The notes under the pieces: model-generated | Seen by the model: the letters and a program-made list of their open reading frames with translations, nothing else | Databases searched by the model: none | What the model was told of the DNA's origin: nothing | Program-made: the position numbers and the translations under genes | Assembly: GCA_009763385.1 (NCBI GenBank) | Contig: CM019831.1 | Span: forward strand, 79,643,845 to 79,707,844 | From: Coix lacryma-jobi var. lacryma-jobi | Lineage: Eukaryota; Streptophyta; Magnoliopsida; Poales; Poaceae | Reading direction: 5' to 3' | DNA: 64,000 nt | In this document: one piece after another, positions 44,405-55,856 of the stretch | Position numbering within the stretch: position 1 is the stretch's first letter | Layout of the letters: each line of letters begins with the position of its first letter

Positions 44405-47403
44405 TAGGCTCCATAGATTTTTCTTTTGATTACGAGTTTTTGCAACTGGTCGTATCTGTTGGTGCAAAGAATTTAAAACTGCTGGTGGGTCATTGTTGTC
44501 AGTTGGAAAAAGAATTCTTATTGCAGTAGTATTAGCTGTGGTGCGAGTAGGTGGATCAACTTCTTTTACTGTGGTCATCACGCTCGCTGGTTCCATCTGC
44601 CAACAAATAAAATGAAAACCATTGTGCATTAATACAAATGTGTACAAATGCATTTTATATGTGAATTTAAATCTATATTTTTATAACCTCTTGTTCTTTA
44701 TCTTGTATATGTGGTGGCATGATTTCATTCAAGCCCACATTTGTGCTATTTGCGGGTTTTGAACTGGTGGTGATTCGTGTGTTAGCCTGCACCATATACA
44801 AGGGAAGCAACATTAGACTAAAAAATTGACAAAAGACAAGCATATAATATATTTACTACCCGCAATAGTGAAACTTGCAAACAAAGTTCTTCTCTAAGTT
44901 CCTGCATTTGTCGGATACTTTCTTCCTTATCTCTTTCCCTTGCAGCAACTTCATTTGCAAGTTTTTGTTTTAAATCTTCTATCTCCTCTTGGTGTTGTAG
45001 GGCTGCAGCTGAGCTACGGGCTAAATTCTCTTCTCTCTTATTCAATAGAGCCATTCACGTTGGATATTTTGCCATATATTCGCGACCATGACATCTATAT
45101 GTTTTGGTTCCTATGGTTTCTTTGTAGTATTTCTGGAAAAGTGCATTTTCTTCTTGAACCGTAAGATGTTGTTTATCTTTTGATAATTCTGCCTCATTAA
45201 TTTTGACACAAGCATTTTCCTAAATGAAACATAATTAACACATTAGAACAATTAAAATTAGAAGTGTTCCAAAAGTGGTTGAAGCATAAACAAATTGTAA
45301 AGTCACAACAATGTATATTAAGAACTCACATATACTTCCTTTGTATTTGGGTTCGACCATTCCCCACCCTTGGTGTGAGTAATCATCCAAAGATCCAAAT
45401 CAGTAGGCTCCTCACCAGTTGTTGGGTCTCTCTGAGATGGCAACACATGTTGTATGACGTATTGACTGTTGTAAAAATAATTAGGTCAGTAAAGCTTGCC
45501 ATTACCTGTTCATAACTTATTTGGGAAAATGGTTTGGATCCCATGAGATGTTGTGTCTTTCACTTCTTGCGGTTTTCACTGTTCTTGGTGCTCTTCTTCT
45601 GTAAATGGTTTACAAATGGTGTCATTAAATCATTGAATTGATCATCGGTACAAAGAAAAGGATATTTAACCATTTTTACAAACCTGAAAGCTCGCACTTC
45701 CAAAATACTGGATCAAGTAGTACCACTCAACATTGTCTAAATCTTCAGGCTTATGTTTCATTCTTTCAGCGTCAGTGCGGTAAGCCCTGTATGTAGCACT
45801 AAATGCAGCACGCCATCCTTTGTACCTCTCCTTGGCAATGAGCAATATTTTTTCTTTAGCTTCTTCAACATTCTGTAAGTCCCAGTTAAACTGTTCCAAT
45901 GCAAAGACAAATAGAATACAAATTTTGAGTTAGTGACAACAAGACATATGGACCAAAAAAAGATAGTGTCATACCAGTATGTCATTTGCTATTGACTTTT
46001 TAAGTTCTGGATGCACACCCTTCCATGTTTTTACTCCTATAAGTGGAGCATTTTTTCTTGTAAACGTTACCACCTCATCCACAAATGACCGGCGGTTCTC
46101 ACCAAAGGGGCCACCCATCATGGGATTAAATTCAATTTTTAATTTCTGAGTCTGGTTTTCCTAATTCTCTTGTTGGTTACTTTCAGACCTTTAAGACATC
46201 CTCTTCCACGTGTTTTCGAATTTTCTCCTATTTAAACATTAAGAAATAATGGAACATCCATGATCAGCAAAAGAGTTTATAATATAAAATAAAAATGAAA
46301 GGACCAACACATACTATCTCCTATATTTTTTGGTTTCCTAGCATGACTTGGCCTATCATTTTCCTCCCATTCAGTTATGTCATCATCATTTGTATTTTCT
46401 TCCAATAATGATACTACAAAAAGGATGCAATCAACATATGTTAACAATTATTTTATTATTTGCATAATATTAAACTATGTTTAAATCAGTAAAGATATTT
46501 ACTTACACATGTGTCGATAGCGGCCTGTATGCCTTAGCCATTCGTTATATGTTTCGATTGTTTCATCCCTAAAGACATCTCTTAAATCTGCGAGCCATGA
46601 TGATTATACAATATCGCTTGTCAAAGCAATAACAATTGCATGAGTGAATCACCGAACAATCTTACCAGTGTCTAGATCTTTGGATTGCAGGATTGTTAAC
46701 CACAGCTTGTAGGCATCAATGTCTTCAAGTGTACTTGAGTCATCATTGTTTCCCTTCTCCTCCCTTGGTCTCTTAATCGGCGTTATGGCGACATCTACCT
46801 TATGTTCCGCCTCTTTTGACAGTATCAACCTAATTTTTTTCTCAGCCTCATTCATACGTAGCACTGTATCTGCATCTCGTACATAACCCGTGGCTACAAG
46901 CCACATCCCTGCCACAGCACATCTTGTAGTACATGAAATCTCTAGGTCCATACCCAAGTTGTTCTTTAAAAGACGCCAAGTTAAAATAGGTGACATCAGC
47001 CCCTGCGGCGCTGCTGCAACCGCGCGCCGAGTGGGGAGTGGACGAGCAGTATTTGGCATCCATAATCTGTGTGCCTGTGGCATGTGCTTGACCGGCCCTA
47101 AAATGTATATATCTCTAAACAACCTACTCATAAACCCTAGCAGAAGAGCAATACTATTATAATCGTCTGCATACCTGAGTGGCGAAACCTTAGTGACCCG
47201 GTGTGTTCCTCTCTATTTTCGTCCTCGACGACGGCTCTAATATAAGGATGAGGCAACCGTTCTATTGATCTGGCGGGCTGTTTCCTGAATCTGATGTCAT
47301 CGCGTTGTGAAGCAGACGGTGACATCTTCTTGGATGGAGGCGCTGTCATTGCACTATCGCTGGGAACTCCAGAGGCGCCGACGTCCATGGTGGGATGCCT
47401 CAT
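44405..47403 (-). pseudogene. CACTA 1 TNPA-like gene (plant En/Spm transposase family), relic with introns
   Basis: Accessory transposition protein of CACTA elements, expected to bind subterminal repeats. Exons read right to left. A basic N-terminus from 47403 or 47388 (MDVGASGVPSD...) ends at a donor near 47176. A PB1-like segment (DVTYFNLASFKEQLGYGPRDFMYYK and EDIDAYKLWL) spans about 47060-46670. The En/Spm transposase domain (RYKGWRAAFSATYRAYR, PEDLDNVEWYYLIQYFGS) is at 45900-45666. Then come QRDPTTGEEPTDLDLW and KINEAELSKDKQHLTVQEEN to about 45060 and a coiled coil at 45054-44870. An in-frame TGA at 45055-45057 interrupts the last of these. A final exon (44600-44430) runs into the remnant of LTR F. 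Domain names are from motif memory; exon limits are approximate. Confidence 0.72.
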
Positions 47404-48279
47404 CCCGGTGTCCGGCGGCGACGACGCCAGCGGACTTGAGGTAGGGCAAAACTGAAGGGACCCCTCTGATACTGTTCCTCACGGTTTTAGGAATATAGAT
47501 GGCAACTACGGGAACGTGCGACGCGTGCGTGAACTTGCTGATTAAAATCAATCGGCGCTATTTAAAGCTAATATAATCCTACCATGCGCGGGATTTTTTC
47601 GCGGCCTTTGGTTTTTGTGCATGGAAATGTTTATTGGAGGGAAAATGTATGTGGGAAAGACTCTGAAGGCAGACGATTCCGGCTACGTTTTTTTTTTGCG
47701 TCAAGCGCTCGATATGCATGGCACGAATTTAGGATCTGGCGGCGCTGGATTGCATGCTGCGAATTTAGGTGGTGGCACTCGATTTTTTTGTTTGTTTTTT
47801 GGCCTTCATGCTCGGTTCGCTGGTGGCGCTCGTGTTTTTCTTTCACTTCGCGCTCATGAACGGAGTCCGGTGCCACGTCCATATGGCTGCCGAAGAGCGT
47901 TGGTGACACCAGCGCCGTGGAGCCAAAAGTGGCCGCTAGATGTCACACAAAGAAAATTCCAATAATGAATCACATGACACCATGAATATGTCCTTATCTT
48001 CACAGATAAAGCGTACAGAAATAATTCATCAACTAAAAAACTTATACACTAACGTTGGTAAATATCAGCATAGGTCCATTACACTTATACATGTGCACGT
48101 CGGATTTGTTTAGATTTGATTGACAGATATTTTCCTTGTTCTTCTATTTCTCAAACTAAAAATAGATATAAATATATATTTCTTATATTACCTCTAGATC
48201 AACACTTTACTGTTTATTTTGGTGTACACACAACAAAGCCCATTTCGATATTAGTTGGTTTCATGCATTACACGAAAAA
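47404..48279. other. Upstream region of the CACTA 1 gene, no gene seen
   Basis: Moderately GC-rich to 47900, then A/T-rich. No TTGCAAT-type subterminal repeats, so the right CACTA end is missing or lies elsewhere. Overlapping frames at 47584-47965 have no recognisable content. Confidence 0.4.
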
Positions 48280-48282
48280 CAC

Positions 48283-48800
48283 TACCAGACAGAGAAGCTT
48301 TGCCGAGGGCTAAATATCGAGCTCTGGACAAAGGCTCCTTTGCCGAGAGCTAGCCCTCGGCAACGCTTGGCTCTCTGCAAAGCGACATTTACCAAGAGCT
48401 CGACTCTCAGCAAAGAAAGAATCTCAGCAAACATTTTGTATGCCGATGGCTCGGCTCTCGGTACAAATAGGCTCTCGGCAATGGCTCGGCTCCACAAACG
48501 GTCCATCTACACCGTCATCTTTGCCGAGAGCCTACCAGACAGAGGAGCTTTGCCGAGGACCTCGTGCCTTGCAGAGGGCTAAATATTGGGCTCTCGACAA
48601 AGGCTCCTTTGCCAAGAGCTAGCCCTCTGCAAAGCTTGGTTCTCTGCAAAGCGACATTTATCAAGAGCTCGACTCTCGGCAAAGAAAGAATCTCGGCAAA
48701 GATTTTGTATGTCGAGGGCTCGGCTCTCGGTATAAACAGGCTCTCGGCAAAGGCTCGGCTCCACAAACGGCTCATCTATACCGTCATCTTTGCCGAGAGC
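48283..48800 (+). repeat. Tandem duplication of about 250-269 bp in CACTA 2 end
   Basis: TACCAGACAGAG occurs at 48283 and 48533; CAAAGCGACATTTA(C/T)CAAGAGCTCG at about 48378 and 48647. The repeat unit includes most of the terminal sequence, so the transposon end itself has been copied inward. Confidence 0.82.
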
Positions 48801-48977
48801 CAGTTGTTAGCCCTGGCTATAGGCTCTCGGCAAAGGTGCACTTTGCCGAGAGCTTCTCTCAATTTTTCGTGGAGCCTTGCTACAGTACTAGAGCTAAGAT
48901 TTAAAATTTGGTGTATTTTCCATTCATCTTGTTGTATTCGATGTTGGAGCATTTTTCGTGCAAAATTCACAGCTAAC

Positions 48978-49042
48978 GCGACCTGCGTGATTCGAACCCG
49001 CGGCCTCTCACTCGCACGTACTCCCTCTACCAGTGCACCACA
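48978..49042 (-). other. tRNA-like relic with A- and B-box words
   Basis: Minus strand reads TGGTGCACTGGTAGAG (49025-49040) and, 25 bases on, GGGTTCGAATC (48989-48999), matching the two pol III internal promoter boxes, with a GCGGGTTCGAATCACGC T-arm-like hairpin. Acceptor pairing is poor, so it is not a working tRNA gene. Confidence 0.5.
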
Positions 49043-49254
49043 CTATCACATATTATGTTTTCGTTCCTCACATATTATATTAAACCGAATGTAAATTGCT
49101 TGTTTGAGGCTCTAAACAAATTTAAATAAAAAAGTTGTCAACTATAAAGTTTTATAATTTATCGAGATCTACATTTTTTGTTTAGAAAGTTTCACCATCC
49201 GAGGTCAGTTATAAAATTTGAATTTCAAAATTGAGAAATTTCAAACGTAGTTTT

Positions 49255-52200
49255 TGTAACAACCCAAAAATTCGGACTTTTTAAAATTTTTCTGTGGAGC
49301 ATGTAGTTGCTAGCTGAACCGGGAACGACTTATAAATAAATTATTGCATTCATATAGTATTGATTGTAGGAGTTTGCCGGATATTCTCTTTGCAACTTAA
49401 GTCTTATGTTGGAGAGCACAGATCCATAACAATGTCTCATTCAAACCCTATGTCGAATATCCTCCTTCGCTCCTCTCAACATTCTTCAAACTACTCCCCG
49501 AACTCTTTCGGACTCCACCCAACACCTCCTTTAACTTTCCCTCGAATTCTCTTATTGAAACTTCCCCAAGTCATCTTGGGATCCATTACAAATTGAATAG
49601 CAAAATACCAGAAAACGGGAAGACCATCTTCTTGCTTTTGGGCCTCAAACCTCTACTCCACCTCCTTTCCCATCCCTGTGGCCCAGCTGGCGAAATCAGC
49701 AAGCCGGCCCAGCTTCCCACTCTTGGCCCAGTTAGCACCCCGCTTCTCCCCTTGGCCCACCCGCGACACCTCGGCCTGCCCTGCGTTTCCCCTCCATTCG
49801 GGCCGCGACATACCCCGGCCCAAGGCCCAGCCGAGCCGACTCCCAAACCATAGGGGAGCCGCTCCCCAGGCCTTGCGCCGCTGCCGCCTGAGCGCAAGCG
49901 CGCTCACGCTCCCGCTGCTCTGCAACTTGATGTGCACCGCGTGCCCGTTCCCTGGCGCGGACGTCGAGGATGAACAGCGCCCGACCGAGCCCTAACCGGC
50001 CGTTGTATAAGATGTCGCTGCCACAGCTGCTCTCCTCTTCCTCCTCCAAGCTGCCGCCGCTCAACTTCGGACCAAGACTTCCGCTGGTCCCTCTCTCTTT
50101 CTGCTCCTCAGCAGCCGCACCGCCCTGCCCTCTTCTTCCCTCTCCGTCGCGCGCAGCCGTGTCGACCGTAGTGGTCGAGGTCGAGCAGCGTCGCACCACG
50201 TCAAGCGCCAGCTGCGTGTGTGCTTCCAGAGCTTGCACCGGCCACCTCAACGTCATCTTCGTCCAGCCGCCACCGGCTCGCCCCACCCTGCACCGGCGTT
50301 CCGGGTCGCTATCAGCCACGACATCGCCCACCACCGAGCCTCTGTTGCTTCGCCATACCCAACCAGAGCTCTACCTCGTTCACCGCCGTGACACCGCTTC
50401 GCCACGACACAACGTCGTCGGCTTCGCCTCGCCGAGCTCCTGCTTCGCGCCTCTAGACCGGCAATCCAAGCCTCACCACCGGCCTCGCCAAGCCACCGGT
50501 TGGCGACCCCGTGCTAGCCAAGCTCGGTGGGACAGTGTCGTGCCACGACGAGTGTCGATCGCGCCGACCGTCTCCTTCACCTTCAGCGCCCCGTCGTAGC
50601 TACACCACCGTGGCACCGCCTGCTTCCCCGCCGGTGCCACCACCTCGACGCGCTCTACTCTCTGCGGCGTCGAGCCACGGATGCCGACGCGACGTCCTCG
50701 GCCACACCGTGCCTCTGCAACTCGCTCTGTCCTCATCCCTCCGATGCACGATGCCGCAGCCACGACCCTGGAAGTCACGACATCGCTGGGTGATGTCGTG
50801 CATCGACCTCGGCGCCATCATGCTGACCTCGCCTTCGCCGAACCCCTCCACGACCGTTGGTGAGCTCCACAACACTACAACTGTTGTCGTTCACCTTGTC
50901 GTTGTCATCGGCTATGAACTAAAAATGGCCTTCATGTCGATTGTTCTCACTGACACACGGAAGGGCACCACCTCGCCGCGCCGAACCCCTTCGCCTCACT
51001 CGACGTCTTCCCTGCCGAGACACAGTTTGGCTGCATGCGCCCCGCTGTTTGGCTGTGTGCGCACTGCTGTTCGGCCGCGTGCGCCCTGCTGATTCGGCTA
51101 TGTGCGCGCAACAGTTCGGTCGATGGCGCCACTTCGTTGAAGACCTCCTTTACATATCCTCCATATACCTTGATTCATCATTGTAATACCGACTCTTGAT
51201 AAGTTATCCTTGCCTGCGCCGTGCCTTCACGCCGGTCTAATTCGTTATCGCTATTGACTCATGTTATCCATCCTTGCCTGCCCGTGCCATCGTGTCGGCT
51301 ACTTCTATTTGTCCTCGCTATCAAACACTCATTATCTCGTATCAATCTACTTGCATCTTCGATCAATCTCTCTCTTCTAGGTGCACCACATGCAAAGGAC
51401 GAAGGACGAGCTACGTGGATGGCACCACGACGCCCATACCTAGAAGCCAAGCAAACGTCGTCCATAATTACATGATGAACTATGGTTAGTTAAACATTCC
51501 TCTCTTCCAACCCCTGACCTTGCTTGCCAAACTAAACGCGTAGACCGAGGCCAAATCCGACCGATGAACACTTATGCACACACACGACCGGCCCAAGCCA
51601 AACTGAACCCCGGTGTTCCAAGAACATCGGCGAGTTATTGACCACCCCAAAAGGATGCCCATGATGAAACCATGACCACGACGTGTTTAGACCAAATGGA
51701 ACGAACCCTAGTCGACATGCCGAATGACAAGGTAATTCTCTTCTCATCTTGACCGTAGGATGCCCCTGATGGAAACCGTAGCATATGACGATTGAAGAGA
51801 CCCTGTGACCCTCGATCGCGCTGCGTAGTACACTGGCCACGACACCCCTCGACGCTCCCTCGATGCTCCTTACCTCGAGCCTCCCTCGACGTCGTGACTG
51901 TTGCCACCATGACCCGTTAGGAGCCGTGTCATCTTATCATCGACTTACCAAGCCCTTGGAAAATTCTCTTATTTATCCATCTGTACTCGCGCTATTCCTT
52001 GTTCTTACGACCACCTGTATATGCACTTGTGATACAGGATCAATCCAATCTCATGCTATGGGAATGTGCTACTCCACTTATTTGGTTCGATATGTCTTTG
52101 TGTTGCTTTATGGTTCTTATCGTTGTATTGATGGACGATTGTGTGTTGTCTCTATGTGCCGAGCCTTTAAGCTGGCTGAGGGAATCATACCTCGTTCGGA

Positions 52201-52684
52201 CGTTACGATCGCGAGACCCGTCTCGCCATGGCCGTGATGATGAATGTAACACGACCCCTATTAGTGTATCTTGTGGTCGCGAGAACATCTCGCCATGACC
52301 ATAGAGCTACACTCTTTTTCACTTATTTGAATATGCTTTATAAATGCTTCTTCATGCACAAACTCTTGTATGCTTGTACTCATTGACCACTGCATATCTT
52401 GATTCTTGCGGTGACAACCGCACCACTACGAATCTAGAAATGACTTAGTGCCAGAGCACCCCGGTCAGGTGACCTACAAGTAGTTTGCGCACTTGCATCT
52501 TATATTGTGCCACTCCTTCCAACACCATGTCTTCTACCATGACGTGTGCGTTGGAATGAACCTTTGACTTATATATATTGTACCCTCGCTATTCCTTTTG
52601 TTAGCAAAGCTATGGTCTATGTTGTATCTCAGGACCCCATGCGTCGACTCGATCGACCACCTAAACACATTTCTCTAGAGATGT
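49255..52684 (+). repeat. Probable long gypsy-like LTR or non-autonomous element region
   Basis: Starts TGTAACAACCCAAAAATTCGG, a start typical of several grass gypsy LTRs, and runs about 3.4 kb to the copia insertion at 52685. GC-rich and Pro/Ser/Arg-coding by chance between 49650 and 51100; no frame has recognisable content (for example 49970-50599). No LTR end or partner copy is visible, so this is tentative. Confidence 0.4.
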
Positions 52685-53592
52685 TGAAAGGACCTAAGGT
52701 GTCGCCTAGAGGGGGGGTGAATAGGCTTTTCTGAAAATTTACAACTTATAATGCGGAAGCAATTAGTATGTGAGTTTCCAATTACTTGGAAACTCCCAAT
52801 CGGAGTAAAACAACCCCTCAAGAGACAAACACAAAGTATACGACAAGTATTTAAAACACTTAGAAGCTAATGTCCTGCACCACAAAGATTAGCTCAAAGG
52901 ATAAACTGATTGGGCACAGTCAGCAAATACCGGACATGTCCGGTATGATACCGGACAAGTCCGGTATGCACGAATTGTGCAGGACTGCTCCTTTTCTTCT
53001 CCAATTTCTCACACAACCTACACGCAATGTATGTGATGTATATGTATAACAGATTTCCTGCAAAAAACAAGTTTCACAGCGAAGAACAACGAATAACTGA
53101 AAGTAAATCACAAGGGGAAGACACAGTATTTGTTTCACCGAAGTTCGGCACCCCCTCGGGTCCTACTCTCCGTTGAGCCGGCTGCGAGCTACCACAAAGG
53201 TGGGCTCTAGAGGACACCACAGGTCACTCTAGCCGCGGTCTATTTCACCCGCAATGCTCCTTCCACTAGTTGATCTCTTTTGAGGAGAGATCGAACCTTC
53301 ACAAACTTTCCGAGGCACTCCACAAATCTCTTGGGTGCTCAACGGCGACGCCTAGCCGTCTAGGACCGTAGAGTCCAAGAGTAACGAATTGCGCACAACA
53401 AGATCGACGATTTGCACAAGTGCTCAAGTGATGGCTTGCTCTCTAATTTGAATCTCACTCACAACCCACAAATGGATTTGGCAATTAGAAGTCAATCACT
53501 CACTAAGAGAGGGTTGGAAAGTGTTTTGAAAGGCTTAGAACGAGTGTGGGAATCAGTAGAATCAGCAGCCTCCAAAGGTGGAGGCTTGGGGG

Positions 53593-53600
53593 TATTTATA
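53593..53600 (-). promoter_or_regulatory. TATA box, 3' LTR of the second copia element
   Basis: TATAAATA on the minus strand; the same sequence lies at 63424-63431 in the 5' LTR. Confidence 0.6.
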
Positions 53601-53744
53601 AGCACACATTCGAAACTAGCCGTTTTCTAGCCGTTGGCTGAGTCAGCTCATACCAGACATGTCCGGTATGCATACCGGACATGTCCGGTATGACTTCACT
53701 GCATGAGAAACATACTGAACAGACCAACTTTCAAACTGCTCAAA

Positions 53745-53907
53745 CGATCCCGGTGGTACCGGCCCCAATGCCGGTGGTACCGGTAGTTATACGGGGCGGT
53801 TTTGCAACCTCTCTGTGTTGGGCCAATTTTTGGCCTACCGGTATTACCGCTATAACCCCGGTAGTACCGGTGGGTGGTACCGGCCCAGGGGGCGGTGGTA
53901 CCGCCCA
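53745..53907. repeat. CCGGTGGTACCGG words
   Basis: Six to seven copies of GGTACCGG or CCGGTA-type words, several forming short palindromes (GGTACC core). Upstream of the TATA box. Confidence 0.75.
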
Positions 53908-54071
53908 TCACAGGCAATGAGACAGAACACGTGAATACCGGACATGTCCGGTATGACTTGACTGCGCGAGAAGCACTCTTAACCAACCATCTTTCAAACC
54001 TCGAACACAAGCTGCGAGACAGAACTCCGCTAATACCGGACATGTCCGGTATGCATACCGGACATGTCCGG

Positions 54072-54320
54072 TATGGACTCCACAAGAGCGCCCGAGGCCG
54101 AGGCCTGGCTCAGACGGGACGGAGCTTGAGCGCCGAGACCGAGGCCTGGCGCAAAGGCTCGGGCGAGACGGAGCTTGAGCGCCGAGGCCGAGGCCTGGCG
54201 CAGAGGCTCGGGTGAGACGGACCTTGAGCGCCGAGGCCGAGGCCTGGCGCAAAGGCTCGGGCGAGACGGAGCTTGAGCGCCGAGGCCGAGGCCTGGCGCA
54301 GAGGCTCGGGCGAGACGGAT
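54072..54320 (+). repeat. 49-bp tandem repeat, about 5 copies
   Basis: GAGCTTGAGC-type starts at 54122, 54171, 54220 and 54269, exactly 49 bp apart, with a partial unit before. GC-rich (GCCGAGGCCGAGGCCTGGCG). Repeated in the 5' LTR from 63895. Confidence 0.92.
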
Positions 54321-55188
54321 GGCCGCACTGCTGTGGGCTCATACCGGACATGTCCGGTATGCATACCGGACATGTCCGGTATGGACAGACAGTGCAACAC
54401 TCAGCTGAAAGTTAGCTCTGGCTCTCTCATGTCTCACTTAGGTTGGATTGAGCACTTATGAAGAATCATCTACTATATGTTGCATCCCTCTTAATAGTAC
54501 GGCTTTCCTATTTACTCAAGATAAATTGAAATACGAATTTTAAACCTCTTGAGTTGATCTCCATTTGAACCCAAGCCGCTTCTCTTCATTCTCTATATTG
54601 GAAGGAATGCTTGTCATGTTTAGAAGTAGATATCCCTCAAGCAAAGCCATCTTGAGCATGTGACTTGACTCCATTCAAGTGATATAATGGAATTCCAAAT
54701 GTGCCAAGTCACTCCAATCAATATTGTTGCTAGGAATGTCGATTCTCCACTAGATGCGATCTTCAAGCTTGATTGATCCTTCGACTAAATGCAAGTACTT
54801 TCTTCTTCACTCTAGCTAGGTTCTTCGGCCGCCAAGCCGTCGCTTGCCCTTCACCCTTGCTTAATACCTCAAAGACTCTTTCCTTGCTATCTTCACCATT
54901 TCAAGCCATTCAACCATGCTTTATTTTGAATCCTTTCTTAGCAAACATAAATACACTATGATTATCCCACAATACGATAACCCTTTATATCAATATCATT
55001 CTCATTGTTGTTTTGTGCTTGTGACATGATCTTCATACAACAATCCATCATTTTGGCTTTGCATTACATTTCAAGTACATAGTGAGATAATCATTTCCCT
55101 GTGTCACACTTAGCAAACATATTAGATCTTTAATCAACATTGTCATCAAATCATCCAAAATCACACTTAAGTGCAACATGCACTTTCA

Positions 55189-55204
55189 AACTCCCCCTTT
55201 TTGG
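55189..55204 (-). other. Polypurine tract of the second copia element
   Basis: Plus strand AACTCCCCCTTTTTGG, i.e. CCAAAAAGGGGGAGTT on the minus strand, directly next to the LTR edge. Confidence 0.8.
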
Positions 55205-55856
55205 TGATTGATGACAACCTTGATTAAATTTTACCAAAGGATAAACAATTAAGCTTATGGGTTCAATGATTTATGAAGAGCTCCCCCTTAATATGTGCAA
55301 TATGAATTGAATTCATAAAGGACCTCAAAATGTCAATTTGCACATACTAAGGTGAGTTGGAAACTCCCCCTAAATCATTGCATCCGAGAAATGCAAGTGT
55401 GTGAGCAATATAGATCATGATGCATATGACAAGATATATCACACAAGTCAATAAATGAAAAACAATACACCAAGACATATGCAACACATTAGTAAGTAAA
55501 GATCTTATGAAGAATGAATTACTACTCATATCACACACATAGCACTCACACAAAGATTTCTCAAGTCCACAACCACTAAGATAGATTATATTACAAGATA
55601 AGGATCATGTCTCATCACAAAGATATCTCTGATATCGGATACACTAAAGAGCTCATACATGACTCATGATATTACAATAAAGCTCAAACTCTGAGAACTA
55701 AACCACCTGCAGTACAAATCTCCAGATACAAGACACATAACAGATAACATGAAGACTGGAAGCTCTAATCAACTATCTCTCCCCCTTTGTCATCCATCTC
55801 CAAAAAGGTAAAGGTGAAGCTCAAGGATGACACCAGGAGGGCTGCAGGCGAAACTG
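55205..55856 (-). other. Noncoding stretch between accessory ORF and polypurine tract
   Basis: A/T-rich, no gene-like frame. Contains CTCCCCCT blocks (55282, 55363, 55782) which on the minus strand are additional polypurine runs. Confidence 0.5.

Larger units (their letters stand above)
30640..48279 (-). mobile_element. CACTA (En/Spm) element 1, left end and TNPA-like gene; right end not found
   Basis: Left terminus CACTACAAGGATTTTACCC at 30640 (possible 3-bp target GAT at 30637-30639). Subterminal repeats run over 30640-30892 and, after the copia insertion, 41768 to about 42190. A minus-strand En/Spm-type gene relic reaches about 47403. I could not find a matching GTAGTG terminus; the right limit is simply where the next CACTA-like end begins. 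Confidence 0.65.
48280..49254 (+). mobile_element. CACTA-like element 2, left end
   Basis: CACTACCAGACAGAG at 48280, followed by dense TTTGCCGAGAGC-type subterminal repeats to about 48860 and then A/T-rich sequence of the kind found inside grass CACTA elements. The right end was not found; a gypsy-like LTR begins at 49255. Confidence 0.65.
52927..54383. repeat. ATACCGGACATGTCCGGTAT palindromes in the 3' LTR
   Basis: Pairs at 52927-52967, about 53652-53693, about 54034-54075 and about 54341-54383, and a single copy near 53935-53954. Within pairs the copies are 21-22 bp apart. Variants have CAAGT for CATGT in the centre or one changed base. Confidence 0.93.
52685..55188 (-). repeat. 3' LTR of the second copia element, 2504 bp
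   Basis: Plus-strand edges TGAAAGG and CACTTTCA. Contains palindromic pairs (52927-54383), a minus-strand TATA box (53593-53600), CCGGTGGTACCGG words (53745-53907) and a 49-bp tandem repeat (54072-54320). Followed by the polypurine tract complement. Short frames inside are not genes. Confidence 0.92.

Noticed and set aside
49970..50599. 209-residue Ser/Pro/Arg-rich frame in the GC-rich region
   Set aside because: Composition-driven; several overlapping frames on both strands are equally open; no domain or conserved pattern.
52927..54383. CRISPR-like array from repeated 20-mers
   Set aside because: Repeats are palindromic, irregularly spaced, present inside LTRs and a gag gene of a plant retrotransposon.
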